Made by a program: the position numbers and the translations under genes
Assembly (NCBI GenBank): GCA_947502145.1
Contig: CANMYO010000004.1
Location: 124,001-188,000 of the forward strand
Direction of reading: 5' to 3'
DNA from: an uncultured Paracoccaceae bacterium
GTDB taxonomy: Bacteria > Pseudomonadota > Alphaproteobacteria > Rhodobacterales > Rhodobacteraceae
Length of the DNA stretch: 64,000 nt
Notes under the pieces: model-generated
Told to the model about the DNA's origin: nothing
Seen by the model: the letters and a program-made list of their open reading frames with translations, nothing else
The model's database searches: none
Shown here: in pieces, positions 1 to 8,023 of the stretch
How positions within the stretch are numbered: position 1 is the first letter of the stretch
Layout of the letters: every line of letters begins with the position of its first letter

Positions 1-240
1 GGTGAAATAGAGCAGATCCTGCCCTTCGTAATTGCGCACCGCAACCCAGTTCGGTTTTGTTGCGGTCAGGATCATCTTGATCTCACCCGCGGTGGTAAAC
101 TGGCCAGTTGCTGTCTGATCCTCGGGTTCACGCATCTCCACGTCTGTTGTGCCACTGGACGAGGAAACCGCACCGCCGCTGTCAGACGGTGAGATGCCGA
201 GGGCCAATCCGATCAGATAGGGTAAAAATATGTCAAACAT
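1..240 (-). CDS. Conserved hypothetical protein, 3' end missing
   Basis: An 80-codon N-terminal fragment runs off the left edge of the window. It opens with a short hydrophobic stretch ([15 protein letters not shown]), then a Ser/Gly-rich linker, an acidic segment ([10 protein letters not shown]), and a region containing [17 protein letters not shown] recognise it as a small protein that recurs in Rhodobacteraceae genomes, but no function is known to me. The hydrophobic start may be a signal anchor. The start ATG is the complement of 238-240. It is divergent from the glycosyltransferase-like gene at 310, and the roughly 70 bases between them must hold both promoters. Confidence 0.6.
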   Translation of the reverse strand, partial: MFDIFLPYLIGLALGISPSDSGGAVSSSSGTTDVEMREPEDQTATGQFTTAGEIKMILTATKPNWVAVRNYEGQDLLYFT

Positions 241-309
241 CTTTGGTCTCTCAATCCCGGCTAGCAGCGTTAACTTATTCGTCCTATAGTCCTGAAAAAA
301 CAGGGCAGT

Positions 310-1320
310 GTGGACACAATGGCGCGGAACGGCACGACACGCCAGTCATTCAATATCATGATCGTTGGCCAGGGCGGGCGGCTGCAGTACGAAGCGGTGC
401 TGTTTCTGGCATCGTTGCGAACGATATCGCCCGGCTTTCAGGGCAATGTATTTGTCGTTGAACCCCAGCCGGGACCGAACTGGACCAAAGACCCCAGGAT
501 GTCTGACGACATCAAAGAGGTCATCTCCGATCTGGGTGGTACAATTGTCCCATTTGAAAGCGTTCATTTTGGCCAGACTTACCCCTATGGCAACAAGATC
601 GAAGGGCTTGCAGCGCTTCCCGCAGGACAACCCTTTGTTTTCTTCGACACCGATACGTTGGTAACGGGGGAACTTGCGACGATTCCCTTCAATTTTGACC
701 GGCCTGCTGCCTCGATGAAACGTGAGGGGACCTGGCCCGTCGAAGAGTTGTACTGGCCCGGTTATACGGCGATCTGGAAATCGCTTTACGACAAGTTTGG
801 GTTGGAGTTTGAAACCTCGTTGGATCTATCGCAGCCTGACGAGTACTGGCAACGGTATCTTTACTTCAATGCCGGTTGGTTCATGGGAAACTGTCCGGTC
901 AAGTTCGGACAAAGATTTCTCGAATACGCCCTTGCCGTACGGGACGATCGCCCGGACGAACTTGTCATCCAACCACTTGACCCCTGGCTGGATCAAATTG
1001 TTCTGCCACTCGTCATCCATAGCTTTGGTGGTGGCCGTCCGGGGCCTGAACTGGCTGGACTTGATGGGGACATTACTTGTCATTATCGGTTGCTACCGCT
1101 GTTTTATGCCCGCGAAAGCGAACATGCGGTGGGTGTAATGGATGCTGTAGCTTCGCCCAATAAGATCAAGAAATGGCTAAAGAATTACGATCCATTCAAG
1201 AGGATGATTTATCAGGGGCGTGGTCATAAAGTGCGGGCAATGTTCGACCAAAACGACCTGCCTGTTCCTGAAAAGAAGCTTCGGAACAAAATCAAATCCG
1301 CAGGGTTCTGGATGCGTTAG
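310..1320 (+). CDS. GT-A-fold glycosyltransferase-like protein
   Basis: A soluble protein of about 336 residues with no signal peptide. The N-terminal part resembles a nucleotide-sugar binding fold ([22 protein letters not shown]). A DxD-type motif in FFDTDTLV near residue 115 is typical of metal-dependent GT-A glycosyltransferases, and NAGWFMG near residue 195 resembles the substrate-site loop of family 8-like enzymes. Together these suggest transfer of a sugar to a surface glycan, but acceptor and donor are unknown. The start is uncertain: GTG at 310 or ATG at 319, neither with a strong ribosome-binding site. No other glycan genes lie nearby. Confidence 0.6.
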   Translation: MDTMARNGTTRQSFNIMIVGQGGRLQYEAVLFLASLRTISPGFQGNVFVVEPQPGPNWTKDPRMSDDIKEVISDLGGTIVPFESVHFGQTYPYGNKIEGLAALPAGQPFVFFDTDTLVTGELATIPFNFDRPAASMKREGTWPVEELYWPGYTAIWKSLYDKFGLEFETSLDLSQPDEYWQRYLYFNAGWFMGNCPVKFGQRFLEYALAVRDDRPDELVIQPLDPWLDQIVLPLVIHSFGGGRPGPELAGLDGDITCHYRLLPLFYARESEHAVGVMDAVASPNKIKKWLKNYDPFKRMIYQGRGHKVRAMFDQNDLPVPEKKLRNKIKSAGFWMR

Positions 1321-1324
1321 GCCT

Positions 1325-1463
1325 GCGCCAGCCATCAAGGTAGAAATCCTTTGTAACACATCTGATTTCTGTTCACTGGCTGGCGCTTCATTCAGATTAT
1401 TGGTCGGGACATTGAGACCGCGGCGCTTTCCGCCTAAACATCGTTGGGACAATTCAAGGGAGA
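1325..1463 (+). promoter_or_regulatory. Structured leader upstream of metY, possible riboswitch
   Basis: The metY leader holds nested inverted repeats. An outer 10-bp perfect stem pairs GCGCCAGCCA (1325-1334) with 1377-1386, and an inner 7-bp stem pairs AGAAATC (1342-1348) with 1364-1370. Further down, GGTC (1402-1405) can pair with 1416-1419 and GGCG (1422-1425) with 1431-1434. TTGA at 1412-1415 could pair with TCAA at 1454-1457, beside the AAGGGAG ribosome-binding site. Alphaproteobacterial methionine genes often carry SAM-II, SAM-V or SAM/SAH riboswitches, but I cannot match any of these consensuses with confidence. The outer stem could equally be a terminator of the gene before. Confidence 0.35.
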
Positions 1464-1468
1464 AAGAC

Positions 1469-2761
1469 ATGACAGACGGCCCATCATACGGCTTTGACAC
1501 ACTTCAGGTTCACGCCGGCGCACGACCTGATCCAGCGACCGGTGCACGGCAGGTGCCGATTTACCAGACGACCGCATATGTCTTTCGTGACGCGGATCAC
1601 GCTGCAGCTCTCTTCAATCTGCAAGAGGTCGGCTACATCTACTCTCGCCTGACCAACCCCACTGTCGGTGCATTGCAGGAACGCATTGCAACACTAGAGG
1701 GCGGTGCCGGTGCTGTTTGTTGTTCCTCCGGGCATGCCGCGCAAATCATGGCGCTTTTTCCCCTGATGGCACCCGGCCGCAATATTGTCGCCTCGACCCG
1801 TCTGTATGGCGGGTCCGTCACCCAGTTGTCCCAAACGATCAAGCGGTTCGGATGGACAGCCAAGTTTGTTGATTTCGACGATCTGGAGGCTGTAAAGGCG
1901 GCAATTGACGATGATACCCGTGCAGTATTTGGTGAGGCGATTGCCAATCCCGGCGGTCACATCATGGACGTGCGGGCGATTGCTGACATTGCAGACGCCG
2001 CTGGCATCCCGCTGATTATCGACAATACGTCGGCCACGCCCTACCTCTGCCGCCCTATTGAACTAGGGGCGACATTGGTTGTGCATTCCACCACCAAATA
2101 TCTCACAGGGAACGGTACTGTCACCGGTGGCTGCGTAGTGGATTCTGGCAAGTTCGACTGGACCGCAAACGACAAGTTCCCCTCCATGTCAGAACCGGAG
2201 CCCGCTTATCATGGTCTGAAATTTGCCGAAACCTTTGGCCCCCTTGCATTTACCTTCCACGGTATCGCGATTGGTCTGCGCGATCTTGGGATGACCATGA
2301 ATCCGCAAGCTGCGCACTACACGCTGATGGGGATCGAAACTCTGTCACTGCGCATGGAACGACATGTCGAGAACGCAGTGAAAGTCGCCAAATGGCTAGA
2401 GGCCGATGACAGGGTTGATTACGTCACCTATGCCGGGCTCGAAAGCTCGCCCTATTTTGACAGGATTGCAAAGGTCTGCCCCAAAGGCGCGGGTGCGCTA
2501 TTCACGGTTGGCGTAAAGGGCGGCTATGACGCTTGCGTCAAGATGATTGATAGCCTCGAAATCTTTAGCCACGTTGCCAACCTGGGCGATACCCGGTCGT
2601 TGATTATCCATTCCGCCAGCACCACACACCGGCAACTGACCGAAGATCAACAACGCGCAGCGGGTGCCGCACCCGAAGTCGTGCGGATCAGCATTGGCAT
2701 CGAAGACGCGGATGATCTGATCGCTGATCTGGATCAAGCATTGGCAAAGGCAACGGCCTAA
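1469..2761 (+). CDS. metY: O-acetylhomoserine aminocarboxypropyltransferase
   Basis: A cytosolic PLP enzyme of 430 residues that makes homocysteine from O-acetylhomoserine and sulfide (direct sulfhydrylation), or methionine from methanethiol. The Cys/Met-metabolism fold is clear: YSRLTNPT near residue 55 and the Schiff-base lysine K210 in HSTTKYLTGNG. The length fits MetY rather than the roughly 390-residue cystathionine enzymes. The reading frame is open upstream, but ATG at 1469 follows AAGGGAG with good spacing and begins at the conserved N-terminus. It is a single gene, preceded by a structured leader and followed by a strong hairpin. Confidence 0.93.
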   Translation: MTDGPSYGFDTLQVHAGARPDPATGARQVPIYQTTAYVFRDADHAAALFNLQEVGYIYSRLTNPTVGALQERIATLEGGAGAVCCSSGHAAQIMALFPLMAPGRNIVASTRLYGGSVTQLSQTIKRFGWTAKFVDFDDLEAVKAAIDDDTRAVFGEAIANPGGHIMDVRAIADIADAAGIPLIIDNTSATPYLCRPIELGATLVVHSTTKYLTGNGTVTGGCVVDSGKFDWTANDKFPSMSEPEPAYHGLKFAETFGPLAFTFHGIAIGLRDLGMTMNPQAAHYTLMGIETLSLRMERHVENAVKVAKWLEADDRVDYVTYAGLESSPYFDRIAKVCPKGAGALFTVGVKGGYDACVKMIDSLEIFSHVANLGDTRSLIIHSASTTHRQLTEDQQRAAGAAPEVVRISIGIEDADDLIADLDQALAKATA

Positions 2762-2768
2762 TCCATTC

Positions 2769-2800
2769 GGCGCGGGCGACACGTAACTGTCGCCCGCGCC
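2769..2800 (+). terminator. Stem-loop after metY
   Basis: A perfect 13-bp stem (2769-2781 with 2788-2800) encloses a CGTAAC loop and starts 8 bases after the metY stop. No clear T-run follows, so it may act as a 3' stabiliser or a weak terminator. Confidence 0.6.
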
Positions 2801-3281
2801 ACACTTCGCGCTTAGTGCTATAACCTCGCCCAAAGCGTTGAAATCATTACTTTTGTTGCTGATCAAGAACACGCGCTTCCCTTTATTCGGGGGCATTCGA
2901 TGACCGAGACCGCCGGGCTTAGTTGGGATTCCGGTCCCATCGCGAACCATGCCGCTTCTGCGTGTCGCATCCGCTTGCTACCAGCCAAACCGGTTGCCGA
3001 ACATCTTCGCATGGCAGGCACATTCCGTTCCCGTCGCGCCAGATACGCGGTTTTGTCTGCCGGGACGTCGTAGGAAAGCGCAATAAATATGCAGGGCAAG
3101 TGGGCTTGCGGGATCATTCCCTGATGGGTTCATAGCCGCGCGCGTCCTGTCCTGGCGCATGGTGCGGGGAATAAAGTGAGACCAGAGCGCTAATCCTTGG
3201 ATTTGGCGAAAACTTGCTTTAGGTATTCGGCAACGCGCAATCTAACTTTTGCGCCCGACGCCAGGATGCTAAGGCCATCAG
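2801..3281. other. Long intergenic stretch, mostly unassigned
   Basis: About 480 bases between the metY hairpin and the 995-residue envelope protein. I see no known RNA, repeat or transposon end. A possible 57-codon gene lies at 2900-3073 and is listed separately. The last 100 bases should contain the promoter of the gene at 3282; TTGCTT near 3213 is a possible -35, but no convincing -10 follows at normal spacing. Confidence 0.5.
2900..3073 (+). CDS. Possible small ORF (57 aa) or decayed gene
   Basis: ATG at 2900 follows a G-rich stretch (CGGGGGCATTCG) and opens a 57-codon frame ending in TAG. The product is basic in its second half (RIRLLPAKPVAEHLRMAGTF then RSRRARYAVLSAG) and has no signal peptide or transmembrane helix. 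It is not recognised. The mix of residues looks protein-like, and it is the only candidate I see in an otherwise empty 500-base gap. It could be a small cytosolic protein, the remnant of a longer gene, or chance. Confidence 0.25.
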   Translation: MTETAGLSWDSGPIANHAASACRIRLLPAKPVAEHLRMAGTFRSRRARYAVLSAGTS

Positions 3282-6269
3282 ATGACGCCGAATTTTACGC
3301 TATCGCTTTCGTTTGAAGGCATCCGCCTATTGCATCGGGTGCCCGGCGGCTGGCATCTGGTCGGGGAAGTTGCGCTTGATGCGGCTGACCTGTCTGGCGA
3401 ACTGGCGGCGCTACGCACAGCGGCGCTTGATCTTGCGGGTGGCAAAATGCACACAAAGCTGCTGATCCCGGCAGCGCAAATCAAGTTCACAACAATCGAA
3501 ACCGCACAGACATCGCTTGCGGATGTTCATGCTGCCCTTGATGGCGCCACCCCTTACGCAATTGAAGACCTCGTCATTGATTTTGATCGCAATGGCGGGC
3601 GTACACACATCGCGGCCGTCGCGCGCGAGACCCTCGCGGAAGCTGAGAGTTTCGCAAAGGATCATGGCTATAATCCTGTTGCATTTGTGGCCATCGCAGA
3701 GCCGCTGACATTTCAGCACGAAGTATTTTTTGGCCCCGCGCAAGGGTACGAAGGCACCCCGGCCATGCGGGATGATAATCCGGTCAAGGTGATTGGGCGA
3801 AGTCCGCTTGTCCAATCAGACGCTACAGAACAGCCGGAGCCCGTGGATATGCCTGAACCGGAGGCTGCGACCAGTGTGGAGGCAGATGCCGCGCCACAGG
3901 TGGTTGACGCCGCAGATGCTCCGCCGACAGCTCCGGTTGATCTGCCCGATTTTTCTGCGCCGGAAACTGTGCCCGTAATGCCATCTGAAACAGAGCCACA
4001 GGGTGCGCCGGATGTAGTTTTCGCATCCCGCGGACGTGCAAAAAGCATGGCACCGCCAACGTTTTCCAAGATGGAAAAGTCGATTCCGCCCCCACCAAGC
4101 GAACCGGAAGACGATCCTGAACCCGAGATCGAACCGTTGTTCACGCGGCGGAAAGAACCGCCAGCGCTGGCTGTACCGGTCGGTGCGAGCCATGGACCCG
4201 CCGTAATCGCGCCCACAATTGATATCCCCGATGTGCCGATCCGACCCATTGTCGCAGATGCGCCGCCGCCTGCTGATGCGCCTTCGCTCACCGGCAAACC
4301 AGCGGCAGCGGCCAAGACTGACGTCCCGCTGAGCCCGGTTCATGTCGTTGCACCGCATCAGCCAGTCAAAGAGCCGCAAAGCAAGACCGTCTTCGATCAA
4401 CGAAAACCGGTGCGGCGCAAGCCAAGGTTTCTGGCGCTGAAGTTGACAGCGGCACTGGTCCTTTTTCTGTTCCTGATTGCGCTATGGGCCAATACCTGGT
4501 CCGACGAAGGGATCGCAGGATGGTTTGCAGCTGATCCTGACACGCGTGCCGCAGAAAGCGAACCGGCAGCCGCGCAAGAAACGGAAATTGTCGCAGCACC
4601 TGTCGCCCCTGCCCCGGAATTTGCTGAAACCACTGCGCCTTCCGCGCTTGTGCCAGACACAGATATTACCCCGGATGAAGCTGTGGCCGCACCATTGCCA
4701 GTCGTGCGCGCACCCACAGGCCGTGTGTTGAGCCCCGCAGAGGCGGATCGGATCTACGCGGCGACGGGTGTCTATCAACGGGCACCGCGATTGCCACTCA
4801 TCCCGCGCGAAAATTCGCTCGATGGGTTCCGGGAAAGCAAGATTGTTGTCGCAGCTGACGTACCTGACCGGCTCAACATGCCCACTCAAGAGGCAATGTT
4901 TCCCGATCTTTCGCTTGAGAGCCCCAGAAATCCACCGCCAGCGGGCACACGGTATCAACGCGACCTGCGTGGCTTTATTCTGGCGACGGCGGATGGCGTC
5001 CTGACACCAGATGGCGCGCTTGTCTTTGCCGGTGAACCGCTGGTGCGGCCACCACTTCGCCCCGGAACTGAAATTGTTGCGGCACCAGACCCATCACCCG
5101 TCGCTGCAAATGGCGAGGGCTTGATCCTTGTCGCCGGCCCACCGCCAATCGTTCCCCCGTTGCGCCCAGAAGATCTGGTCCCGGCAGAGCCCGAGGCGAC
5201 CACTACGGAGGTGACCGATGCACCATCCCCAACCGCAGAGGCACCCGCCGTAGACGATGTTATCGTAGTGTCAGGCATTGCCATTCGTGTGCCGCAGATT
5301 GTACCAGATGCACCAGCAGAACAGGTTGAGCTTGACAGCGATGTCTCCACCACCGGGGCTGAGGATACTCAGACCACTGCCCTTCCCGAAGCGCTGAATC
5401 TTATCGCTGGTCGTCCAACGCTGACACCACCGCTGCGCCCTGAGAATGTTTCAACTGCCGTGATCGAGGCCGCTTTGAACGAAGCCATCGTAGCACCCGA
5501 CAGCGGCGAAGTTGTTGTGTTAAGCGGCGCGCCTGACATCCGGCCACCGCTGCGGCCTGCGGCGTTTGCGGCGCTGATCGAGGCGACCAACGCGGTTGTT
5601 GTTGTCAATCCCGACATCGTCACCGCAAATGGTGTTCAACTGGCAAGTCTGCGTCCGAACCTGCGTCGGTCTAAGAATGCGCCGGCGGCGGAGCCGGACG
5701 TCTTCAGCGACCCTGCTCTGGCCGGGCTTCGCCCAAGCCTGCGCCCTGATGGCTTGGCTCCTGCGACGGAGGTTGCCGCAGCACCGGCAGCGGATATCAG
5801 CTCTGTCGTGGCAGCCATTGCCGGGGCAGCACCGCCAAGCGCATTTGTCAATGTGACCCCGCGCGCAGTCCGCGTTTCTGAACGGCCCGATCTACGGCCG
5901 CGCAACTTTGCGCGCGTTGTTGCGGCAGCCCAGGCGCGATCACAAACCCGGGCAGCCAGCACCGTGGCCGCTGCACAACCCGCCGCCGCCGTCCGCAGTG
6001 CGCCGGTGCAGCCGACAGGCCCAATCCCCGGCGGCGTTGCCCGCGCTGCAACTGTCGACAACGCGATCCGGCTGCGCGACATCAATTTGATCGGAGTTTA
6101 TGGTCGCCCCGGTGATCGGCGCGCGCTGGTCCGCATGGGAAATGGCAGATACGTCAAGGTTGAGGTCGGCAGTTCACTGGACGGCGGTCGAGTCTCGGCG
6201 ATCGGAGACTCTGCCCTTAACTACGTAAAGCGGGGAAAGACTTACGCCCTGCAGCTGCCAAACAGTTAG
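3282..6269 (+). CDS. Large envelope protein: PilM/GspL-like N-terminus, TM helix, PPLRP repeats, PilP/GspC-like C-terminus
   Basis: A 995-residue protein. Residues 1-150 (FEGIRLLHR, IPAAQIKFTTI, DGATPYAIEDLVIDF) resemble the actin-like cytoplasmic domain of PilM/GspL. A Pro/Glu-rich linker follows, with one transmembrane helix at about 384-406 preceded by Arg/Lys. The presumed periplasmic part carries degenerate x-R-P-P-L-R-P motifs near residues 587, 625, 715 and 753, and LRP variants near 788, 814 and 867. The last 65 residues (LIGVYGRPGDRRALVRMGNG and VEVGSSLDGGRVSAIG) look like a PilP/GspC beta domain. It may be a trans-envelope scaffold. No pilus or secretion genes are adjacent, so the role is inference. 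Confidence 0.7.
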   Translation: MTPNFTLSLSFEGIRLLHRVPGGWHLVGEVALDAADLSGELAALRTAALDLAGGKMHTKLLIPAAQIKFTTIETAQTSLADVHAALDGATPYAIEDLVIDFDRNGGRTHIAAVARETLAEAESFAKDHGYNPVAFVAIAEPLTFQHEVFFGPAQGYEGTPAMRDDNPVKVIGRSPLVQSDATEQPEPVDMPEPEAATSVEADAAPQVVDAADAPPTAPVDLPDFSAPETVPVMPSETEPQGAPDVVFASRGRAKSMAPPTFSKMEKSIPPPPSEPEDDPEPEIEPLFTRRKEPPALAVPVGASHGPAVIAPTIDIPDVPIRPIVADAPPPADAPSLTGKPAAAAKTDVPLSPVHVVAPHQPVKEPQSKTVFDQRKPVRRKPRFLALKLTAALVLFLFLIALWANTWSDEGIAGWFAADPDTRAAESEPAAAQETEIVAAPVAPAPEFAETTAPSALVPDTDITPDEAVAAPLPVVRAPTGRVLSPAEADRIYAATGVYQRAPRLPLIPRENSLDGFRESKIVVAADVPDRLNMPTQEAMFPDLSLESPRNPPPAGTRYQRDLRGFILATADGVLTPDGALVFAGEPLVRPPLRPGTEIVAAPDPSPVAANGEGLILVAGPPPIVPPLRPEDLVPAEPEATTTEVTDAPSPTAEAPAVDDVIVVSGIAIRVPQIVPDAPAEQVELDSDVSTTGAEDTQTTALPEALNLIAGRPTLTPPLRPENVSTAVIEAALNEAIVAPDSGEVVVLSGAPDIRPPLRPAAFAALIEATNAVVVVNPDIVTANGVQLASLRPNLRRSKNAPAAEPDVFSDPALAGLRPSLRPDGLAPATEVAAAPAADISSVVAAIAGAAPPSAFVNVTPRAVRVSERPDLRPRNFARVVAAAQARSQTRAASTVAAAQPAAAVRSAPVQPTGPIPGGVARAATVDNAIRLRDINLIGVYGRPGDRRALVRMGNGRYVKVEVGSSLDGGRVSAIGDSALNYVKRGKTYALQLPNS

Positions 6270-6277
6270 GATGCGCC

Positions 6278-7363
6278 TTACAGGACGCCGCGCGCGACCT
6301 GGTCGGCTTCGATACTTTCAAACAATGCTTTGAAATTACCCTCGCCAAAGCCGTCATCGCCCTTGCGCTCAATAAATTCAAAGAAGATCGGTCCGATACA
6401 GGTCTTTGAGAATATCTGCAGCAGGATACGGGTTTCGCCGCCGTCCACGACACCTTCACCATCAATCAGAATGCCGTGCTTAGCCATCCGGTCCAACGGT
6501 TCACTATGGCCCTGCACCCGATCGTGCGAGAGGTCATAATAGGACTGTGGCGGCTTGGGCATAAATTTAATGCCATTTTCGGCAATCGTATCTGTCGCCT
6601 CGTAAATATCCTGTGCGCCAACCGCGATATGCTGGATGCCTTCGCCATTGTAGCGCTTGAGGTACTCGACAATCTGACCAGTTTCGCCGCGGTCTTCGTT
6701 GATCGGAATACGGATACGACCACAGGGAGACGTCAGGGCCCGGCTTAGCAGACCCGTAAATTTGCCTTCGATGTCAAAGAAGCGGATTTCCTTGAAATTG
6801 AACAGGTCGCCATAGAAGGCAAACCATTTGTCCATATTCCCCTTGTGAACATTGTGCGTCAGGTGATCGAGGTAGTGGAAGCCAACACCTTCCGGGTGTG
6901 CGTTGCTGACCCATTCAAATTCCGCGTTATAGGGGTTCGCGTCGTAATATTGATCAATGAAATAGATCAGGCTCCCGCCGATTCCACGGATGGCGGGGAC
7001 ATCCATGGTCTTGCCAGTCCCTTCAAATGGCTCTGCACCTTTTGAAACGGCATAGTCAAAGGCATGTTGGGCATCTACAACGCGCCAGCCCATTGCCGGC
7101 GCACAAGGACCGTGCTCCGCAACGAAATTCATGCCGTGGCTGCCGAGTTCGTTGTTGATGATGTATGTGATATCACCCTGCTGCCACAGCTCGATGGCCT
7201 TGGACTTGTGGTTGGCCGTGTGGACATAGCCCATCTTTGTGAAAAGATCGCGCAGGCTGTCAGGGTCAGGTGACGCAAATTCCACAAACTCGAAACCATC
7301 TGTCCCTGCCGGGTTGGCCTTGTTAATTTCTGCCTTCGGTGCATCGTGCGGAAACGGACCCAT
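6278..7363 (-). CDS. hpd: 4-hydroxyphenylpyruvate dioxygenase
   Basis: A non-heme Fe(II) enzyme of 361 residues that converts 4-hydroxyphenylpyruvate to homogentisate in tyrosine breakdown. The expected metal-binding segments are present in order: the first His in YLDHLTHNV, the second in GIQHIAVGAQDI, and the Glu in the C-terminal GPIFFEFIERKG. The upstream frame stays open, but the ATG at 7363 follows AAGGTAAG and matches the family start (MGPFPHDAPKAEI). It converges on the 995-residue gene with only 8 bases between the stops. It is divergent from an Lrp-type regulator, its likely controller. No other homogentisate-pathway gene is adjacent. Confidence 0.95.
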   Translation of the reverse strand: MGPFPHDAPKAEINKANPAGTDGFEFVEFASPDPDSLRDLFTKMGYVHTANHKSKAIELWQQGDITYIINNELGSHGMNFVAEHGPCAPAMGWRVVDAQHAFDYAVSKGAEPFEGTGKTMDVPAIRGIGGSLIYFIDQYYDANPYNAEFEWVSNAHPEGVGFHYLDHLTHNVHKGNMDKWFAFYGDLFNFKEIRFFDIEGKFTGLLSRALTSPCGRIRIPINEDRGETGQIVEYLKRYNGEGIQHIAVGAQDIYEATDTIAENGIKFMPKPPQSYYDLSHDRVQGHSEPLDRMAKHGILIDGEGVVDGGETRILLQIFSKTCIGPIFFEFIERKGDDGFGEGNFKALFESIEADQVARGVL

Positions 7364-7499
7364 GATCTTACCTTCATTTTTTGAGAGTTGATCGCAGAGT
7401 AACGCAGGAACTATTGAATTTTTGCGCATTCTTTCGTAATTTGCGGCCATAGCGCGCTATTTTCTCGCGCCGTTGGCCCCAATATCGGAAAACTTGCGC

Positions 7500-7958
7500 A
7501 TGACGCTTGATGACACTGACCTGAAGCTGCTCGCCGCGCTTCAACGTGATGCAAATCTGACTGCACAGATTCTCAGCGACCGATTGAACCTTTCTGCAAG
7601 TCAGGCAGGGCGGCGCAAGCAAAGGTTGGAGGCGGCAGGGTACATCCGCGGCTACCATGCCGATGTTGTCCCCGAGATGATCGGGCTGACAGTGCAGGCC
7701 TTCATTCAGATTGTGATGGCGACCCATACAGAAAAGAATGCCCGGGATTTTGTACGCCTGACCAGGTCTCAGCCCGAGATCGTCGGGGCCTGGACGCTGA
7801 CTGGTGATGCCGACTACCTGCTACGGGTCTATTGCGCCGATCTCACAGCGCTGAACACCATGGTGCAACAAGTGCTGTTGCCGCACCCGGCTGTCAGTCG
7901 TGTGCAAAGTCAAATTGTGATGGAACGGGTCAAGCCGGATGCACCTCTGCCAGTCTGA
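7500..7958 (+). CDS. Lrp/AsnC family transcriptional regulator
   Basis: A 152-residue regulator with an N-terminal helix-turn-helix (LLAALQRDANLTAQILSDRL) and a C-terminal RAM/AsnC effector domain (VGAWTLTGDADYLLRV). Members of this family bind amino acids or related ligands as dimers or octamers. It is transcribed divergently from hpd across about 136 bases, so control of tyrosine catabolism is the natural inference. The ATG at 7500 was chosen because it opens the HTH directly; a TTG 27 bases upstream would add nine residues. No strong ribosome-binding site precedes either. Confidence 0.88.
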   Translation: MTLDDTDLKLLAALQRDANLTAQILSDRLNLSASQAGRRKQRLEAAGYIRGYHADVVPEMIGLTVQAFIQIVMATHTEKNARDFVRLTRSQPEIVGAWTLTGDADYLLRVYCADLTALNTMVQQVLLPHPAVSRVQSQIVMERVKPDAPLPV

Positions 7959-8023
7959 GGGATTATTGCGCGTCCTCGCAATCATGCATTGCGCCAACAA
8001 GCCCAAGTTGCGATAGCAGACGC

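Noticed and set aside
2863-3117. An 84-codon open frame on the minus strand in the intergenic gap
   Set aside because: No ribosome-binding site, cysteine-rich random composition and no recognisable motif; the opposite-strand 57-codon frame is more plausible.
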